Assembly: GCA_031430695.1 (NCBI GenBank)
Contig: JANPBZ010000244.1
Location: 1 to 39,699, forward strand
From: JAENVT01 sp031430695
Lineage (GTDB): Bacteria > Actinomycetota > Acidimicrobiia > Acidimicrobiales > Ilumatobacteraceae
Length of the DNA stretch: 39,699 nucleotides
Direction: 5' to 3'
Shown: piece after piece, positions 17,421-25,940 of the stretch
Layout of the letters: every line of letters starts with the position of its first letter
How positions within the stretch are numbered: position 1 is the first letter of the stretch
Made by a program: the position numbers and the translations under genes
Notes under the pieces: generated by a model
Database searches by the model: none
Told to the model about the DNA's origin: nothing
Seen by the model: the letters and a program-made list of their open reading frames with translations, nothing else

Positions 17421-17426
17421 AAGCTA
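17421..17426 (-). promoter_or_regulatory. Candidate -10 box of the inositol-phosphatase-like gene (leaderless)
   Basis: Minus-strand TAGCTT ends 7 bases before the GTG at 17413. It is the likely promoter of the five-gene minus-strand run and supports the GTG start. Confidence 0.45.
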
Positions 17427-17466
17427 GTTGGCGCGCCCCGCGCCGCGCCTATGCCAAGATCCGAGT

Positions 17467-17772
17467 ATGCCGAACCAAGGTGCAAAGGTGCTGCTTGTCA
17501 TCAATGCCGACGTTGTCGACCAGGAGTTGCTCGATCAGTACCGCGCTGCGGCCAAGCCATCGATGGCGAAGTACGGCGCGCGTATGCTCGCCGGCGCCAA
17601 CGATGCCGAGATCCTCGAGGGCGAGCCGTTCGGCAGGCGAGTGGTGGTCGTCGAGTTTCCGAGTCGCGACGCATTTCACGCTTGGTACGCCGACCCCGAG
17701 TACGCCGAACCGCTGGCGATGCGACTGAAGGCGACCCACGGGATTGCGCTGCTTGTTGACGGACGTGAGTGA
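17467..17772 (+). CDS. DUF1330-family protein
   Basis: This 101-residue ferredoxin-like (dimeric alpha+beta barrel) protein shows the family pattern VINADVVDQELLDQYRAAA, then ILEGEPFGRRVVVVEFPSRDAFHAWYADPEYAEPLAMR. Biochemistry of the family is mostly unknown; related barrels are small monooxygenases, isomerases or heme-binding proteins. It is divergent from the inositol-phosphatase-like gene across 53 bases and 86 bases ahead of the phosphohistidine-swivel gene. The ATG at 17467 is preferred to an upstream in-frame start because homologues begin here. A weak CAAGAT box ends 6 bases upstream. Confidence 0.85.
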   Translation: MPNQGAKVLLVINADVVDQELLDQYRAAAKPSMAKYGARMLAGANDAEILEGEPFGRRVVVVEFPSRDAFHAWYADPEYAEPLAMRLKATHGIALLVDGRE

Positions 17773-17845
17773 TTCCAACCGGGTGATATAGCATCGCCGC
17801 TCGCAGCCCCGTATGTGGGACGGGTTCTGCGCACACCGACTACTT

Positions 17846-17851
17846 GGGGGT
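17846..17851 (+). promoter_or_regulatory. GGGGGT ribosome-binding site of the first swivel-domain gene
   Basis: TTGGGGGT precedes the ATG at 17859 with 8 bases after the last G. An ATG at 17853 would have a spacing of only 2, so the later ATG is preferred. An upstream TAGCAT near 17791 is a possible -10 box. Confidence 0.55.
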
Positions 17852-17858
17852 CATGACC

Positions 17859-19580
17859 ATGGCAGAGATCGTTCCCGTCGACCAGTTCCTCGACTGGTAC
17901 CCGGGCTGGAAGCCGGAACACATCGACGATCCCTGGCTGCGGATGAAATCAGGTCCATTCACAAAGGAGGACGAGTCGCGCTTCTGGTTCGTCGACTTCC
18001 ACTGGCCGCGCGGCTTCTCTCCGCTCGGCTTCCAATTTGTCACTGGTGCGGCGTGGTCGACACAGCTCGCCGCACACCAGTTGCCGCTGCCGCCGGCCGG
18101 CGGGCTCGTACAACGCATGGGTGGCCCATTTCTGTACGAGGGCGAGGTGCCGGTCGCGTCGCAATGGGAGATCGGCTACCGCGCGGCTCGCATCGAGAAG
18201 AACATGCCCAAGTTCCTGGGCAACTTCGACGCCATCTGGGAAGAACGCAAGTGGGAGCTCGAGCTCGGGCTCGGCTACTTCGAGAGCTACGACTTCGCCG
18301 GCAAGTCACTCGCCGAGATCGGCCAGTACATCACCGACGCGCGCACATTCAACACCCGTGCGTGGGAGATCCACTTCGAGATCATGTACCCACTGCTCGC
18401 GATCTATCTTCAGCTCTATGGACTGTGCGCCGGGAACGGGATCGACCCGGGCAACATCGCCAAGATGTTGCAGGGTCGTGACTCGAAGATCATGGAAACC
18501 GACCGGGCGATGTGGGACCTCTCCGACGAGGCGAAGCGACTCGGCATCGCCGATCTGTTCGACCATGAACCCAATCAGATTCGCGATTCGTTGTCGAAGG
18601 CCGGCGGCAACGCCTCGATCTGGCTGACCAAGTTCGACGACTTCTTGAAGGTGCATGGCTGGCGCACCGAGGGCATCGCCGACATCAACATCCCGTCGTG
18701 GATCGAAGACCAGTCGTCGCCGCTCGGCCAGTTGCGCAACTTCGTGCAGATGGAGGAGCGCCACGACTTCGACAAGTCACTGGTCGACTCCCACCGCGAG
18801 CGCGACGAGGCAATCGACGAGGCACGCTCGATGTTGAACGGCGGCGAACTCGGCGCGTTCAACGAGTTGCTCGGCATCTGCACTGTGGCCAACTTTGCCT
18901 GGTGGAACGAAGACCACAACTACTACATCGATCTGCGGTCGTCGATCCCGATGCGGCGAGGTGCGCTGGCCGCCGCTGAGGCTGTCGGTGCCGACACGTA
19001 CGACGACACCACGTTCCTGTTCTTCCCCGAGCTGCAAGAGGTGTGCCGCGGCGACGTGGCGTGGAAGGACAAGCAGTCGATAGCCACGGCTCGTCACGAA
19101 TATTATGACCACTACCAGGGGCTGCGCGGATCGATTCCGAAGGTTGTCGGCACGCTGCCGGAGAAGGTGGAAGACCCGGTGCTCATCGAGATCTTCGGCA
19201 TGCACAAGCATTACTTCGAAGGCCTCAAGGCAGATCCGCACACGACGACACTCAACGGGTTCCCGGCGTCGGCCGGCGTGTACGAGGGCCGGGCCCGGGT
19301 GATGGTCTCGGCGACCGAGTTGTTCGATCTGGAGGAAGGCGAGATCTTGGTCACCGAAGCCACGTCGCCGAACTGGACACCCGCGTTCGCCATCATCGGC
19401 GCATGCGTGTGCGACGGTGGCGGCTCGCTGACCCACGCCGCCACGGTCAGCCGCGAGTACGGCATTCCGTGCGTGGTGGGCACATCGGTCGCAACGCTGC
19501 GCATCAAGACCGGTGACTTGATCGAGGTCGACGGCACACGCGGCGTTGTAACGATCGTGGAGCGCGCCGCCACCACATGA
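17859..19580 (+). CDS. Phosphohistidine-swivel protein, rifampin-phosphotransferase-like without ATP-grasp domain
   Basis: This 573-residue protein ends in the PEP-utilising-enzyme mobile (swivel) domain: GGGSLTHAATVSREYGIPC with phospho-accepting His526. Upstream is a large helical domain resembling the substrate-binding part of rifampin phosphotransferase: FWFVDFHWPRGFSPLG at the start and HGWRTEGIADINIPSWIED in the middle. The N-terminal ATP-grasp domain of Rph and PEP synthase is missing; the protein begins where it would end. Protein 1 of Thauera phenylphosphate synthase has a similar plan and works with a separate ATP-binding subunit. A role in phosphorylating a phenol or alcohol is inferred. 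It heads a run overlapping an SDR gene. A paralogue lies at 27166-28833. Confidence 0.82.
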   Translation: MAEIVPVDQFLDWYPGWKPEHIDDPWLRMKSGPFTKEDESRFWFVDFHWPRGFSPLGFQFVTGAAWSTQLAAHQLPLPPAGGLVQRMGGPFLYEGEVPVASQWEIGYRAARIEKNMPKFLGNFDAIWEERKWELELGLGYFESYDFAGKSLAEIGQYITDARTFNTRAWEIHFEIMYPLLAIYLQLYGLCAGNGIDPGNIAKMLQGRDSKIMETDRAMWDLSDEAKRLGIADLFDHEPNQIRDSLSKAGGNASIWLTKFDDFLKVHGWRTEGIADINIPSWIEDQSSPLGQLRNFVQMEERHDFDKSLVDSHRERDEAIDEARSMLNGGELGAFNELLGICTVANFAWWNEDHNYYIDLRSSIPMRRGALAAAEAVGADTYDDTTFLFFPELQEVCRGDVAWKDKQSIATARHEYYDHYQGLRGSIPKVVGTLPEKVEDPVLIEIFGMHKHYFEGLKADPHTTTLNGFPASAGVYEGRARVMVSATELFDLEEGEILVTEATSPNWTPAFAIIGACVCDGGGSLTHAATVSREYGIPCVVGTSVATLRIKTGDLIEVDGTRGVVTIVERAATT

Positions 19581-20245
19581 GCGTGAAAGGCAAACGAATC
19601 GTGGTCACCGGAGGGGCGCGTGGTATCGGTGCACGCCTTGTCGGCGAGCTTCGCGAACGTGGTGCCGAGGTCACGTCCACCGACATCCTGCCGGGCTCCG
19701 ACATCGTCTGCGACGTCAGCGACGAGCAAGACGTCATCGCCTTGTTCGATCAGGTCGGCGACATCGACGGGCTTGTCAACAACGCCGCACTGTTGGTTGG
19801 ACGACGACCGTTCCAGGAGATCTCGGTCGACGAATGGGACAGGATGATGGCAGTCAACGTCCGCGGCACCTTCTTGTGCGCACGCGAGGCTTCGAAGCAC
19901 ATGCCGGGCGGTGGATCAATCGTCAACGTCTCGTCGACGACGGCACTCAATGGTTCGCAAGGCTTCCTTCACTACGTGGCCTCGAAGGGCGCCGTGATCT
20001 CGATGACCAAGACATTGGCCTTCGAGCTGGGCCCGAAGCAGATCCGCGTCAACTGCGTCGGTCCCGGGTTCACGCCGACCGAAGGATCCGCCGTGCTCGG
20101 CGAGTACGACCCCGCAGCGACTCCGCTCGGCCGGGTGATGGAGCCCGACGACCTGCTCGGCACCTACTGCTACCTGCTCGGTGATGATTCGAAGTTCGTC
20201 AGTGCCCAACTGATTCTGGTCAACGGTGGACGATTCCCTCATTGA
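19577..20245 (+). CDS. Short-chain dehydrogenase/reductase
   Basis: This 222-residue classical SDR has TGGARGIG near 11-18, STDILPG after beta-2 (Asp, NAD-type), LVNNAAL, MAVNVRGTFL, NVSSTTAL with catalytic Ser, YVASK and RVNCVGPGFTPTE. It is somewhat shorter than the usual 250 residues because the region after beta-2 is compact. The ATG overlaps the stop of the swivel-domain gene (ATGA) and its 3' end overlaps the amidase start by 20 bases, so the three are translationally linked. It may oxidise or reduce the compound handled by the swivel-domain protein; the substrate is not assignable. Confidence 0.9.
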   Translation: MSVKGKRIVVTGGARGIGARLVGELRERGAEVTSTDILPGSDIVCDVSDEQDVIALFDQVGDIDGLVNNAALLVGRRPFQEISVDEWDRMMAVNVRGTFLCAREASKHMPGGGSIVNVSSTTALNGSQGFLHYVASKGAVISMTKTLAFELGPKQIRVNCVGPGFTPTEGSAVLGEYDPAATPLGRVMEPDDLLGTYCYLLGDDSKFVSAQLILVNGGRFPH

Positions 20246-21605
20246 CCTCGACGCCACGGCGCAAGCCGATCTGGTGCGTCGCAACGAGGTGCATCCCCGC
20301 GAGTTGGTCGAGGAGGCGATTGAGCGTATCGAGCGACTCGACCCACAGCTCAACGTCATGGTGCATCGTCAGTACGAACGGGCACGCGACGATGCGGAGC
20401 GTGCCTTGCCCGAAGGGCCGTTCCGCGGCGTGCCATTCCTGTTCAAGGACTATCGGTGCCGCGAAGCCGGCGAGCGATACACCATGGGCATGCGCGCCCT
20501 TCGCGACGTGGACTACCGAGCAGCGAGCGATGCTCCACTGGCGCTCGCATTCCGTGCTGCCGGGCTGATCCCCCTCGGTCGAACGAACACATCCGAGCTG
20601 GCCTCGGTGGGGACCTGCGAGCCGGAGGCCTTCGGACCGACGCACAACCCATGGGGCCTTGGCTTCACGCCGGGCGGATCGTCGGGCGGGTCCGCTGCCG
20701 CGGTGGCGGCACGTCTGGTTGCTGCTGCGCACGCCAACGACATCTCCGGATCGATTCGAATCCCGTCGGCGCACTGCGGGCTGGTTGGCCTCAAGCCATC
20801 GCGTGGCCGAACGATTGCCAGCGTCGCGGGTGATGCCCGCACACGCATGAACACCGAGGGTGTCGTCACCCGATCAGTGCGCGACACTGCTGCTCTTGTC
20901 GACGCGATTTCCGTGCCCGGTTCACCTTTGCTGCTGCCAGCAGTCGGCCAGCCCTGTGCGTCGCTGCGTGTGGCCCTCTGCACGCAGTCGTTCAGCGGAA
21001 GCTCCGTCGACCCCGACAACGCCAGCGCCGCCGAGCATTGCGCCTCGCTTCTAGAAGGTCTCGGCTGCAGTGTCGAGATGTCGTCGCCATCGGAGCTGTC
21101 GGACCCCGCCCTATGGAAGGCGGCCGCCGCGCTGCTCTCGGTGAACGTAGCGGTCGAGGTCGACACGTGGTCGGCCAAGCTCGGTCGACAACTCGAAGAG
21201 AACGATCTCGAGGCGACCACCTGGCGCATGGTCTCGGCCGGCCGAACCATCGGCGCCGTCGAGTTGCTCGCCGCCCAGAGCCTCATGCTCGAGTACACCG
21301 CCCAGGCCGAGACATGGTGGGAGCGGTTCGACCTGTTGGTCACACCCACCACGGCCAACGCACCGACGCCGCTCGGCGACTACGCAAATGGCTACGAGTC
21401 GGGCCGCGGCAGCGCATTCACCCGCCCGTTCAACGTCACCGGACAGCCAGCGATCAGCGTTCCGCTCGGTTGGCCTGGCGACGGCTTGCCTCGAGGCGTC
21501 CAATTGATCGCACCAGTCGGCCGGGACGACCTGCTGATCACAGTTGCGGCTGCACTCGAATCGGTCGAACCATGGTCACATCGCCGGGCTACGGTGAGCG
21601 CATGA
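20226..21605 (+). CDS. Amidase-signature family amidohydrolase
   Basis: This 459-residue amidase has the Ser-cisSer-Lys triad in place: Lys74 (FLFKDY), cis-Ser152 in PGGSSGGSAAAV, and nucleophile Ser176 in NDISGSIRIP. The usual DIGGS is DISGS here, a Gly-to-Ser change next to the oxyanion-hole residues. Family members hydrolyse aliphatic, aryl or aryl-acyl amides to acid and ammonia; some act as hydrazidases or esterases. The GTG start lies inside the SDR gene and the stop overlaps the next ATG (ATGA). A nitrilase gene lies nearby, so a nitrile/amide to acid route is possible. Confidence 0.9.
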   Translation: MDDSLIDLDATAQADLVRRNEVHPRELVEEAIERIERLDPQLNVMVHRQYERARDDAERALPEGPFRGVPFLFKDYRCREAGERYTMGMRALRDVDYRAASDAPLALAFRAAGLIPLGRTNTSELASVGTCEPEAFGPTHNPWGLGFTPGGSSGGSAAAVAARLVAAAHANDISGSIRIPSAHCGLVGLKPSRGRTIASVAGDARTRMNTEGVVTRSVRDTAALVDAISVPGSPLLLPAVGQPCASLRVALCTQSFSGSSVDPDNASAAEHCASLLEGLGCSVEMSSPSELSDPALWKAAAALLSVNVAVEVDTWSAKLGRQLEENDLEATTWRMVSAGRTIGAVELLAAQSLMLEYTAQAETWWERFDLLVTPTTANAPTPLGDYANGYESGRGSAFTRPFNVTGQPAISVPLGWPGDGLPRGVQLIAPVGRDDLLITVAAALESVEPWSHRRATVSA

Positions 21606-21907
21606 TCGTTGCCGTCGTCAATTTCGCCCTGCCGGCTCCGCTCTCGAGTGACGAGGCGAAGGCCATGTTCGAAGCCAGCGCACCCAACTATCAGAACGTC
21701 GATGGCCTGCGTCGTAAGCACTTCCTCCTGGCCGACGACGGTCGTAGTGCCGGTGGCGTGTATCTGTGGGACAGCCGCGAGCAGGCAGAGGCGTTGTACG
21801 ACGACGCCTGGCGCGCCCGCCTGGCCGCCCGCTACGGGTCCGAGCCACAGGTCACCTACTACGACAGCCAGGTCACCGTCGACTCGTCGTCGATCAACGT
21901 CGGCTAA
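21602..21907 (+). CDS. YdhR-like small monooxygenase-fold protein
   Basis: This 101-residue dimeric alpha+beta-barrel protein resembles E. coli YdhR: a first strand IVAVVNFALPAPLS, a central GLRRKHFLLADDGRSAGGVYLWDSREQAEALYDD, and a C-terminal VTYYDSQVTVDS. YdhR is described as a putative mono-oxygenase with no settled activity. The ATG overlaps the amidase stop (ATGA), so it is the last gene of the plus-strand run. A role on an aromatic or polyketide-like intermediate is a guess. Confidence 0.78.
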   Translation: MIVAVVNFALPAPLSSDEAKAMFEASAPNYQNVDGLRRKHFLLADDGRSAGGVYLWDSREQAEALYDDAWRARLAARYGSEPQVTYYDSQVTVDSSSINVG

Positions 21908-21924
21908 CTCGTCCCCCCCTCAAC

Positions 21925-22048
21925 GCAGCGTTTGTGAGCGGGCGCCCCGCATCGGTGCCTGCGTCATCAAACGCTCGAGGAGGGCCGCAGCGTTTGTGAG
22001 CGGGCGCCCCGCATCGGGGCCTGCGTCATCAAACGCTCGAGGAGGGCT
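21925..22048. repeat. Two tandem 62-bp repeats with hairpins between convergent genes
   Basis: Two head-to-tail 62-base copies (21925-21986 and 21987-22048) differ at only two positions (21956/22018 and the last base). Each holds an 8-bp inverted repeat AGCGTTTG...CAAACGCT (first copy 21927-21934 and 21968-21975) and a nested GCGGG-CGC-CCCGC hairpin. The pair fills most of the 159-base gap between facing genes. It could act as a double bidirectional terminator or be a REP/BIME-like element. Confidence 0.85.
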
Positions 22049-22066
22049 GCTGCCGTCACACCGGAC

Positions 22067-22762
22067 TTACCAGGGGTGGACTGAGCCGTCCCACTGGAGG
22101 AACGAACCGGTTTTGTCGATCGTCAGTCCGTCGACGACCACGGCGATCGACGAAGCAGCGTCGGCCGGGTCCAGCGTTGCTCGGGGACCTCCCATGTCGC
22201 TGCGCACCCAGCCAGGATGGAGTGCGATCACGCTGACACCGTCCGGTTGCAGCACTTGCGATTGCTTCACCGACAGCATGTTGAGGGCCGCCTTCGACGA
22301 CGCATACGAAGCATCTCGACCGATGCGTTGGGCGACGTCGAACGAGCCGACCTGCGACGAGACATTGATCACCTTGCCCGTCGCTGCGCGAACATTGTCG
22401 GCCAGGGCCTGCACCATCAGCAGCGGTCCCAGCAGGTTGACGTCGATCACCGATCGGAACTGCGCCTCGGTGAGGTCGAGGGCTCCTCTGGCGCCGTCGT
22501 CGGCACCGACCGCGGTCGCATCGATGCCTGCATTGTTGAACAGCACGTCCACAGGCCGATCACCGACAGCAGCGCCGAACGCGGCGATCGACGCTCCCGA
22601 CCCGGTGTCGAGCTGGTGAACCTCGGCACCGGCAGCCGCGAGGTCATTGGCAGCACCGGGATGGCGACAGCCGCCGATTACCGTCGCTCCCTTCGCGAGG
22701 TAATGCTTGGCCAATGCCAAGCCCAATCCACGGTTGGCACCGGTGATGACCACGGTGGTCAT
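22067..22762 (-). CDS. Short-chain dehydrogenase/reductase (CsgA/sniffer-like)
   Basis: This 231-residue SDR has TGANRGLG near 8-15, GGCRHPG after beta-2 (Arg, suggesting NADP), LFNNAGID, VNLLGPLL, NVSSQVGS with catalytic Ser, YASSK, and HPGWVRSDMGG, the C-terminal motif typical of C-factor/sniffer-type carbonyl reductases. The ATG overlaps the nitrilase stop (ATGA); upstream in-frame sequence belongs to the nitrilase region and is not part of this gene. It is the last gene of a minus-strand run of MFS, HAD-SnoaL and nitrilase genes. It probably reduces an aldehyde or ketone. Confidence 0.9.
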   Translation of the reverse strand: MTTVVITGANRGLGLALAKHYLAKGATVIGGCRHPGAANDLAAAGAEVHQLDTGSGASIAAFGAAVGDRPVDVLFNNAGIDATAVGADDGARGALDLTEAQFRSVIDVNLLGPLLMVQALADNVRAATGKVINVSSQVGSFDVAQRIGRDASYASSKAALNMLSVKQSQVLQPDGVSVIALHPGWVRSDMGGPRATLDPADAASSIAVVVDGLTIDKTGSFLQWDGSVHPW

Positions 22763-23703
22763 GAAGTCTCCTCCTCGATGAGTCGCCTGGACGGGTTGCG
22801 ATTGACGACCAGTCGCAGCAGGTCGGGCCGCGAGTAGTGACCCGCGACGTCGCACATCGCCTTCGCTGATCGAACCATGTCGAGCGATCCATCGGCGACC
22901 AAGATCTCTTCGCCCTCGGCAGGGCCGGCGATGATCTCACCCATTGGATCGATGATGTAGCTCCCGCCGTTCATCGGCTGTGTCGTTGACACAACCTCGC
23001 GCAACTCTGGATCTGCAATCTCATCGGGATGGATCAAACCACCGACAAGCACGACATACGCGGCGCCTTGTGAGGCGAAGGCCCGTGCCAGCAGGAGTTG
23101 TCTGGTCGACGACATCGCCGCCGGCTCCGTTTCGTGCCCAGGAAAGGCCGCCACATGCACTTGAGTCCCTTGGGCCATCAACGCATACCCGGGCAGCACC
23201 ATGTTGTGTTCCCAACAATTGAGACCACTGATCGACGCGTAGGGACGCTGATAGGGACGCAGCCCGGTCGCATCGCCCTCACCCCACGCAGTCCGTTCGG
23301 CATCGGTCGGCTTGAGCTTGCGATGCTTGCCGAGGATCTCACCGTCGGCGGAGATGAAGAGCAACGTGCAGTAGACGGTTCCGGCAGAAGTCTCGTCGAG
23401 CTCGGCAACGCCGATCACAACATCGCATCCCGCGGCTCGCGCCGCAGCACAGAGCTGGTCCGTCTCGGGCCCCGGGATCCTCACCGCTGCACCCAAATAG
23501 CGGGCCGTCAGCGCCCGACGGTGGTGGTACGGGATTCGCGCATGCACCCAGCGCGGGTAACCGGGCAACCATGTCTCACCGAAGGCGGCCATCGTCGCGC
23601 CCATCTCGCCGGCTTTGGCGATCAGGCTGCATGCCTTGTCGGTCGACGCTTGCCTGTCGAGCAGAACGGGAGCCGCTTGTATCGCTGCGAGCCGAAATGT
23701 CAT
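22759..23703 (-). CDS. Nitrilase (branch 1 carbon-nitrogen hydrolase)
   Basis: This 314-residue thiol hydrolase converts a nitrile to a carboxylic acid and ammonia. The Glu-Lys-Cys triad is complete: Glu43 (FGETWLPGYP), Lys129 (GKHRKLKPT) and Cys163 (LNCWEHN). NCWEH and FGETWLPGYPRWV are features of true nitrilases (aryl, arylaceto or aliphatic) rather than amidases of the superfamily. It is translationally coupled at both ends, overlapping the HAD-SnoaL stop and the SDR start by 4 bases. With HpaB-HpaD-HpaH-HpaI in the same window, arylacetonitriles giving arylacetic acids are an attractive but unproven substrate class; cyanide-type substrates are also possible. Confidence 0.9.
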   Translation of the reverse strand: MTFRLAAIQAAPVLLDRQASTDKACSLIAKAGEMGATMAAFGETWLPGYPRWVHARIPYHHRRALTARYLGAAVRIPGPETDQLCAAARAAGCDVVIGVAELDETSAGTVYCTLLFISADGEILGKHRKLKPTDAERTAWGEGDATGLRPYQRPYASISGLNCWEHNMVLPGYALMAQGTQVHVAAFPGHETEPAAMSSTRQLLLARAFASQGAAYVVLVGGLIHPDEIADPELREVVSTTQPMNGGSYIIDPMGEIIAGPAEGEEILVADGSLDMVRSAKAMCDVAGHYSRPDLLRLVVNRNPSRRLIEEETS

Positions 23704-24704
23704 TGAGGGACCTCCGCTTCATTCAGTCGGTGGTAGTAGGCGTGCCATTCGATCAGCAGCCCATATCGCATCGTCCAGAACTCGCCGGCCCGCCCGCGCA
23801 CCAACTGGCCATCGTCGGCGCGATAACTGGACTCCCACTCCACACAGATCGTATCGCCTTCGGCCGCGCGGAGCGTCTTGTGGAGTTGGTAGTCGCGGCG
23901 ACCCGACGAACCGAAACCGAGTCGCTCGGTATGGAACCGGTGAGCAGCGTCAAGGCCTTCCGCAACCTTGCGACCGTTCCAATAGATGACGATGTCGGGG
24001 TGCAGCAGCCGCATGATTTGAGACAGATCCTGGCTGCGGTAGGCAGCCTCCGCCGCGGCGACGAGCTGATCGGCCGTGGTCGGCGGGGTCAGACCGACCA
24101 GCCGGCGAGCACGTTCGAAACCGTGCTGGCGGGCCAGCGGATCGATCGCCACCGCGATCATGCCCACAGCGCGTGCTCCTTCGATGCAGTACGGCGTGTC
24201 GTCGAGGAACACGATCTCCCCGGGCGGAAGGCCGAAATCGGCAGCAGCCTTCAGATAGGGCCCAGCCGCCGGCTTGCGTTCGCCGAACTCGGTACAGTCG
24301 ACGAGTATGTCGAACTTGTCGAACGCCGGCTGGCTGCCAACCCACTCGCGGGTCGCCGACCGATAGAGATCGTTGCTGAGGATTCCGACTTTGATCCCAG
24401 CCGCTCGGGCATCGTCGACCAGCGCCAGTGCGTCGTCGGCGAACACCCCCGCGCCCAGCTCGATGCTCATGGCTCGCCACATCGTGATGCGATCGGAGTA
24501 GCCCCCCGAATGCGCCAACTGGTTCCAGTACTCGTCGATGTCGATCTCGCCGGTCAGGCATCGTTGCCACGCTGGATCGCCGGCAGGATCAATCGCGCCG
24601 CGTCCAGCGAACCGCCGCCCGGTGCGACGTTCCAGTTCGTCGATCACAACCCAGTTCGACTCCATCAGGACATCACCGACATCGAACAGCAGCGCGCTTG
24701 GCAT
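23700..24704 (-). CDS. HAD-superfamily hydrolase fused to a SnoaL/NTF2-like domain
   Basis: This 334-residue, two-domain protein starts with a HAD domain (about 1-205): nucleophile Asp8 in LLFDVGDVL, GILSND with the second-motif Ser, Lys in ERKPAAGPY, and EIVFLDDTPYC as the acidic motif. Position Asp+2 is Gly, as in YihX-like phosphatases. The C-terminal part (about 212-330) is a SnoaL/NTF2-like cone: YRSQDLSQIMRLLHPDIVIYWNG through AGEFWTMRYGLLIEWHAYYH. HAD enzymes cleave phosphoesters or C-halogen bonds; SnoaL domains bind or isomerise small organic molecules. The ATG at 24704 sits 4 bases after the MFS stop. The fusion may couple both steps on one substrate. Confidence 0.85.
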   Translation of the reverse strand: MPSALLFDVGDVLMESNWVVIDELERRTGRRFAGRGAIDPAGDPAWQRCLTGEIDIDEYWNQLAHSGGYSDRITMWRAMSIELGAGVFADDALALVDDARAAGIKVGILSNDLYRSATREWVGSQPAFDKFDILVDCTEFGERKPAAGPYLKAAADFGLPPGEIVFLDDTPYCIEGARAVGMIAVAIDPLARQHGFERARRLVGLTPPTTADQLVAAAEAAYRSQDLSQIMRLLHPDIVIYWNGRKVAEGLDAAHRFHTERLGFGSSGRRDYQLHKTLRAAEGDTICVEWESSYRADDGQLVRGRAGEFWTMRYGLLIEWHAYYHRLNEAEVPQ

Positions 24705-24708
24705 TGGC

Positions 24709-25938
24709 TTAACGTACCTCTCCGGCCCGTAGCCGTCGTAACGAGAGGACCATGCCGAGCGAGAGCACGCCGGCCACGGCGAAGGCCAGACTGAAGGGGT
24801 TGACGGTGCCGTCGTACGCTCTGTCAAATCGTTGACCGACAACCGCCGCGCCCGCCGTTGTCACGGACGCATAGACAGCAGCGGCGGTGCCGGCGACATG
24901 GCCGACCGGCACCATTGCCGCAGCGTTGAGATTCGACAACAGCACGTTGTATCCGACCAGCACTAGCGCCAGCAGGATCATGAACGGCCAAAATGACGGC
25001 TGGCCATCCGACGTTCGGCTCAATACATACATTGCGACTGCGGCCGTTGTGTATGCCATGACGGCCCATCGAATCAGCCGATCGACACCGATCCTGCCGA
25101 CGTTGCGACCGACCGTCATCGAACTGATCCCCATCAAGATCGCAGTCCCTCCGAACACGTACGGAAACCAGGAACGCCGATGGAAGACATCACCGATGAT
25201 TCGCTCCGAGGTTGCCAGGTACGACGAGAACGCCCCGAAGATCGCCACGCTCGACAGCGTGTACAGCAGCGCGGAGCGGCTGCGCACAATCGCCATCGTC
25301 GCGATCCCAACTTGCCGAACCTGCAATGGTTGTCGTCGCTCGACCGAGAGCGTTTCGGGCAATCGCAATGACCAAAGTGCGATCACTGCTCCGAACACCG
25401 CGCAGATCACGAACGTACCTCGCCACGGCATGACGTTGATCAAGCCTGCGCCGAGCGCTGGCGCGACCACGGGAACGGAGATGAACACGGCCATCGCAAA
25501 CGCCATCTCACGGGCCATAGCGTCACCGACGAACCGGTCGCGAATGGTGGCCACCGCAATCACTCGCAATCCGGCTGCGCCGAGCCCCCACACGAATCGT
25601 GCCCACAGCATCAAGTGCAGGCTCGGCACCACCGCCGCAGCGACCGCCCCACCGACAAACAAGGCACATGTGGCCAGCAACACCCATCGACGCCCGAATC
25701 GATCGGCCAACAACCCGAATGGGATTGGTCCGACGGCCATGCCTAGGAAGAACGCCGTGACCAGCCCAGCCGTCGCCGCAGAAGTCGACGCCAGGCCCAG
25801 GTCCGTGCGAATGCGACCGAAGGCAGGAAGTATCAGATCAATCGAGATCGCCGCCGACGCCATCGACAAGCCGGCGAACGCGCGTAACTCGAGGCGCGAC
25901 GGTTGTCGGCGAACATCAACGGTCGTCGCTGCTGTCAC
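24709..25938 (-). CDS. MFS transporter, DHA1 (Bcr/CflA-like) family
   Basis: This 409-residue protein with 12 predicted membrane segments has ISIDLILPAFGRIRTDL in helix 1, motif A GLLADRFGRRWVLL in loop 2-3, RFVWGLGAAGLRVIA in helix 4, and VAPALGAGL in the motif C position, all typical of the 12-TM Bcr/CflA-like exporters. It is the first gene of the four-gene minus-strand run with the HAD-SnoaL, nitrilase and SDR genes, and may export a toxic substrate or product. The GTG start overlaps or abuts an inverted repeat at 25941-25952. No clear ribosome-binding site is seen. Confidence 0.9.
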   Translation of the reverse strand: MTAATTVDVRRQPSRLELRAFAGLSMASAAISIDLILPAFGRIRTDLGLASTSAATAGLVTAFFLGMAVGPIPFGLLADRFGRRWVLLATCALFVGGAVAAAVVPSLHLMLWARFVWGLGAAGLRVIAVATIRDRFVGDAMAREMAFAMAVFISVPVVAPALGAGLINVMPWRGTFVICAVFGAVIALWSLRLPETLSVERRQPLQVRQVGIATMAIVRSRSALLYTLSSVAIFGAFSSYLATSERIIGDVFHRRSWFPYVFGGTAILMGISSMTVGRNVGRIGVDRLIRWAVMAYTTAAVAMYVLSRTSDGQPSFWPFMILLALVLVGYNVLLSNLNAAAMVPVGHVAGTAAAVYASVTTAGAAVVGQRFDRAYDGTVNPFSLAFAVAGVLSLGMVLSLRRLRAGEVR

Positions 25939-25940
25939 TT

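Noticed and set aside
21925..22048. CRISPR array
   Set aside because: Only two directly abutting copies with no unique spacers and no cas genes.
23571..24794. Plus-strand open frame of 407 codons opposite the HAD-SnoaL gene
   Set aside because: Antisense to a recognisable two-domain protein; no family resemblance.
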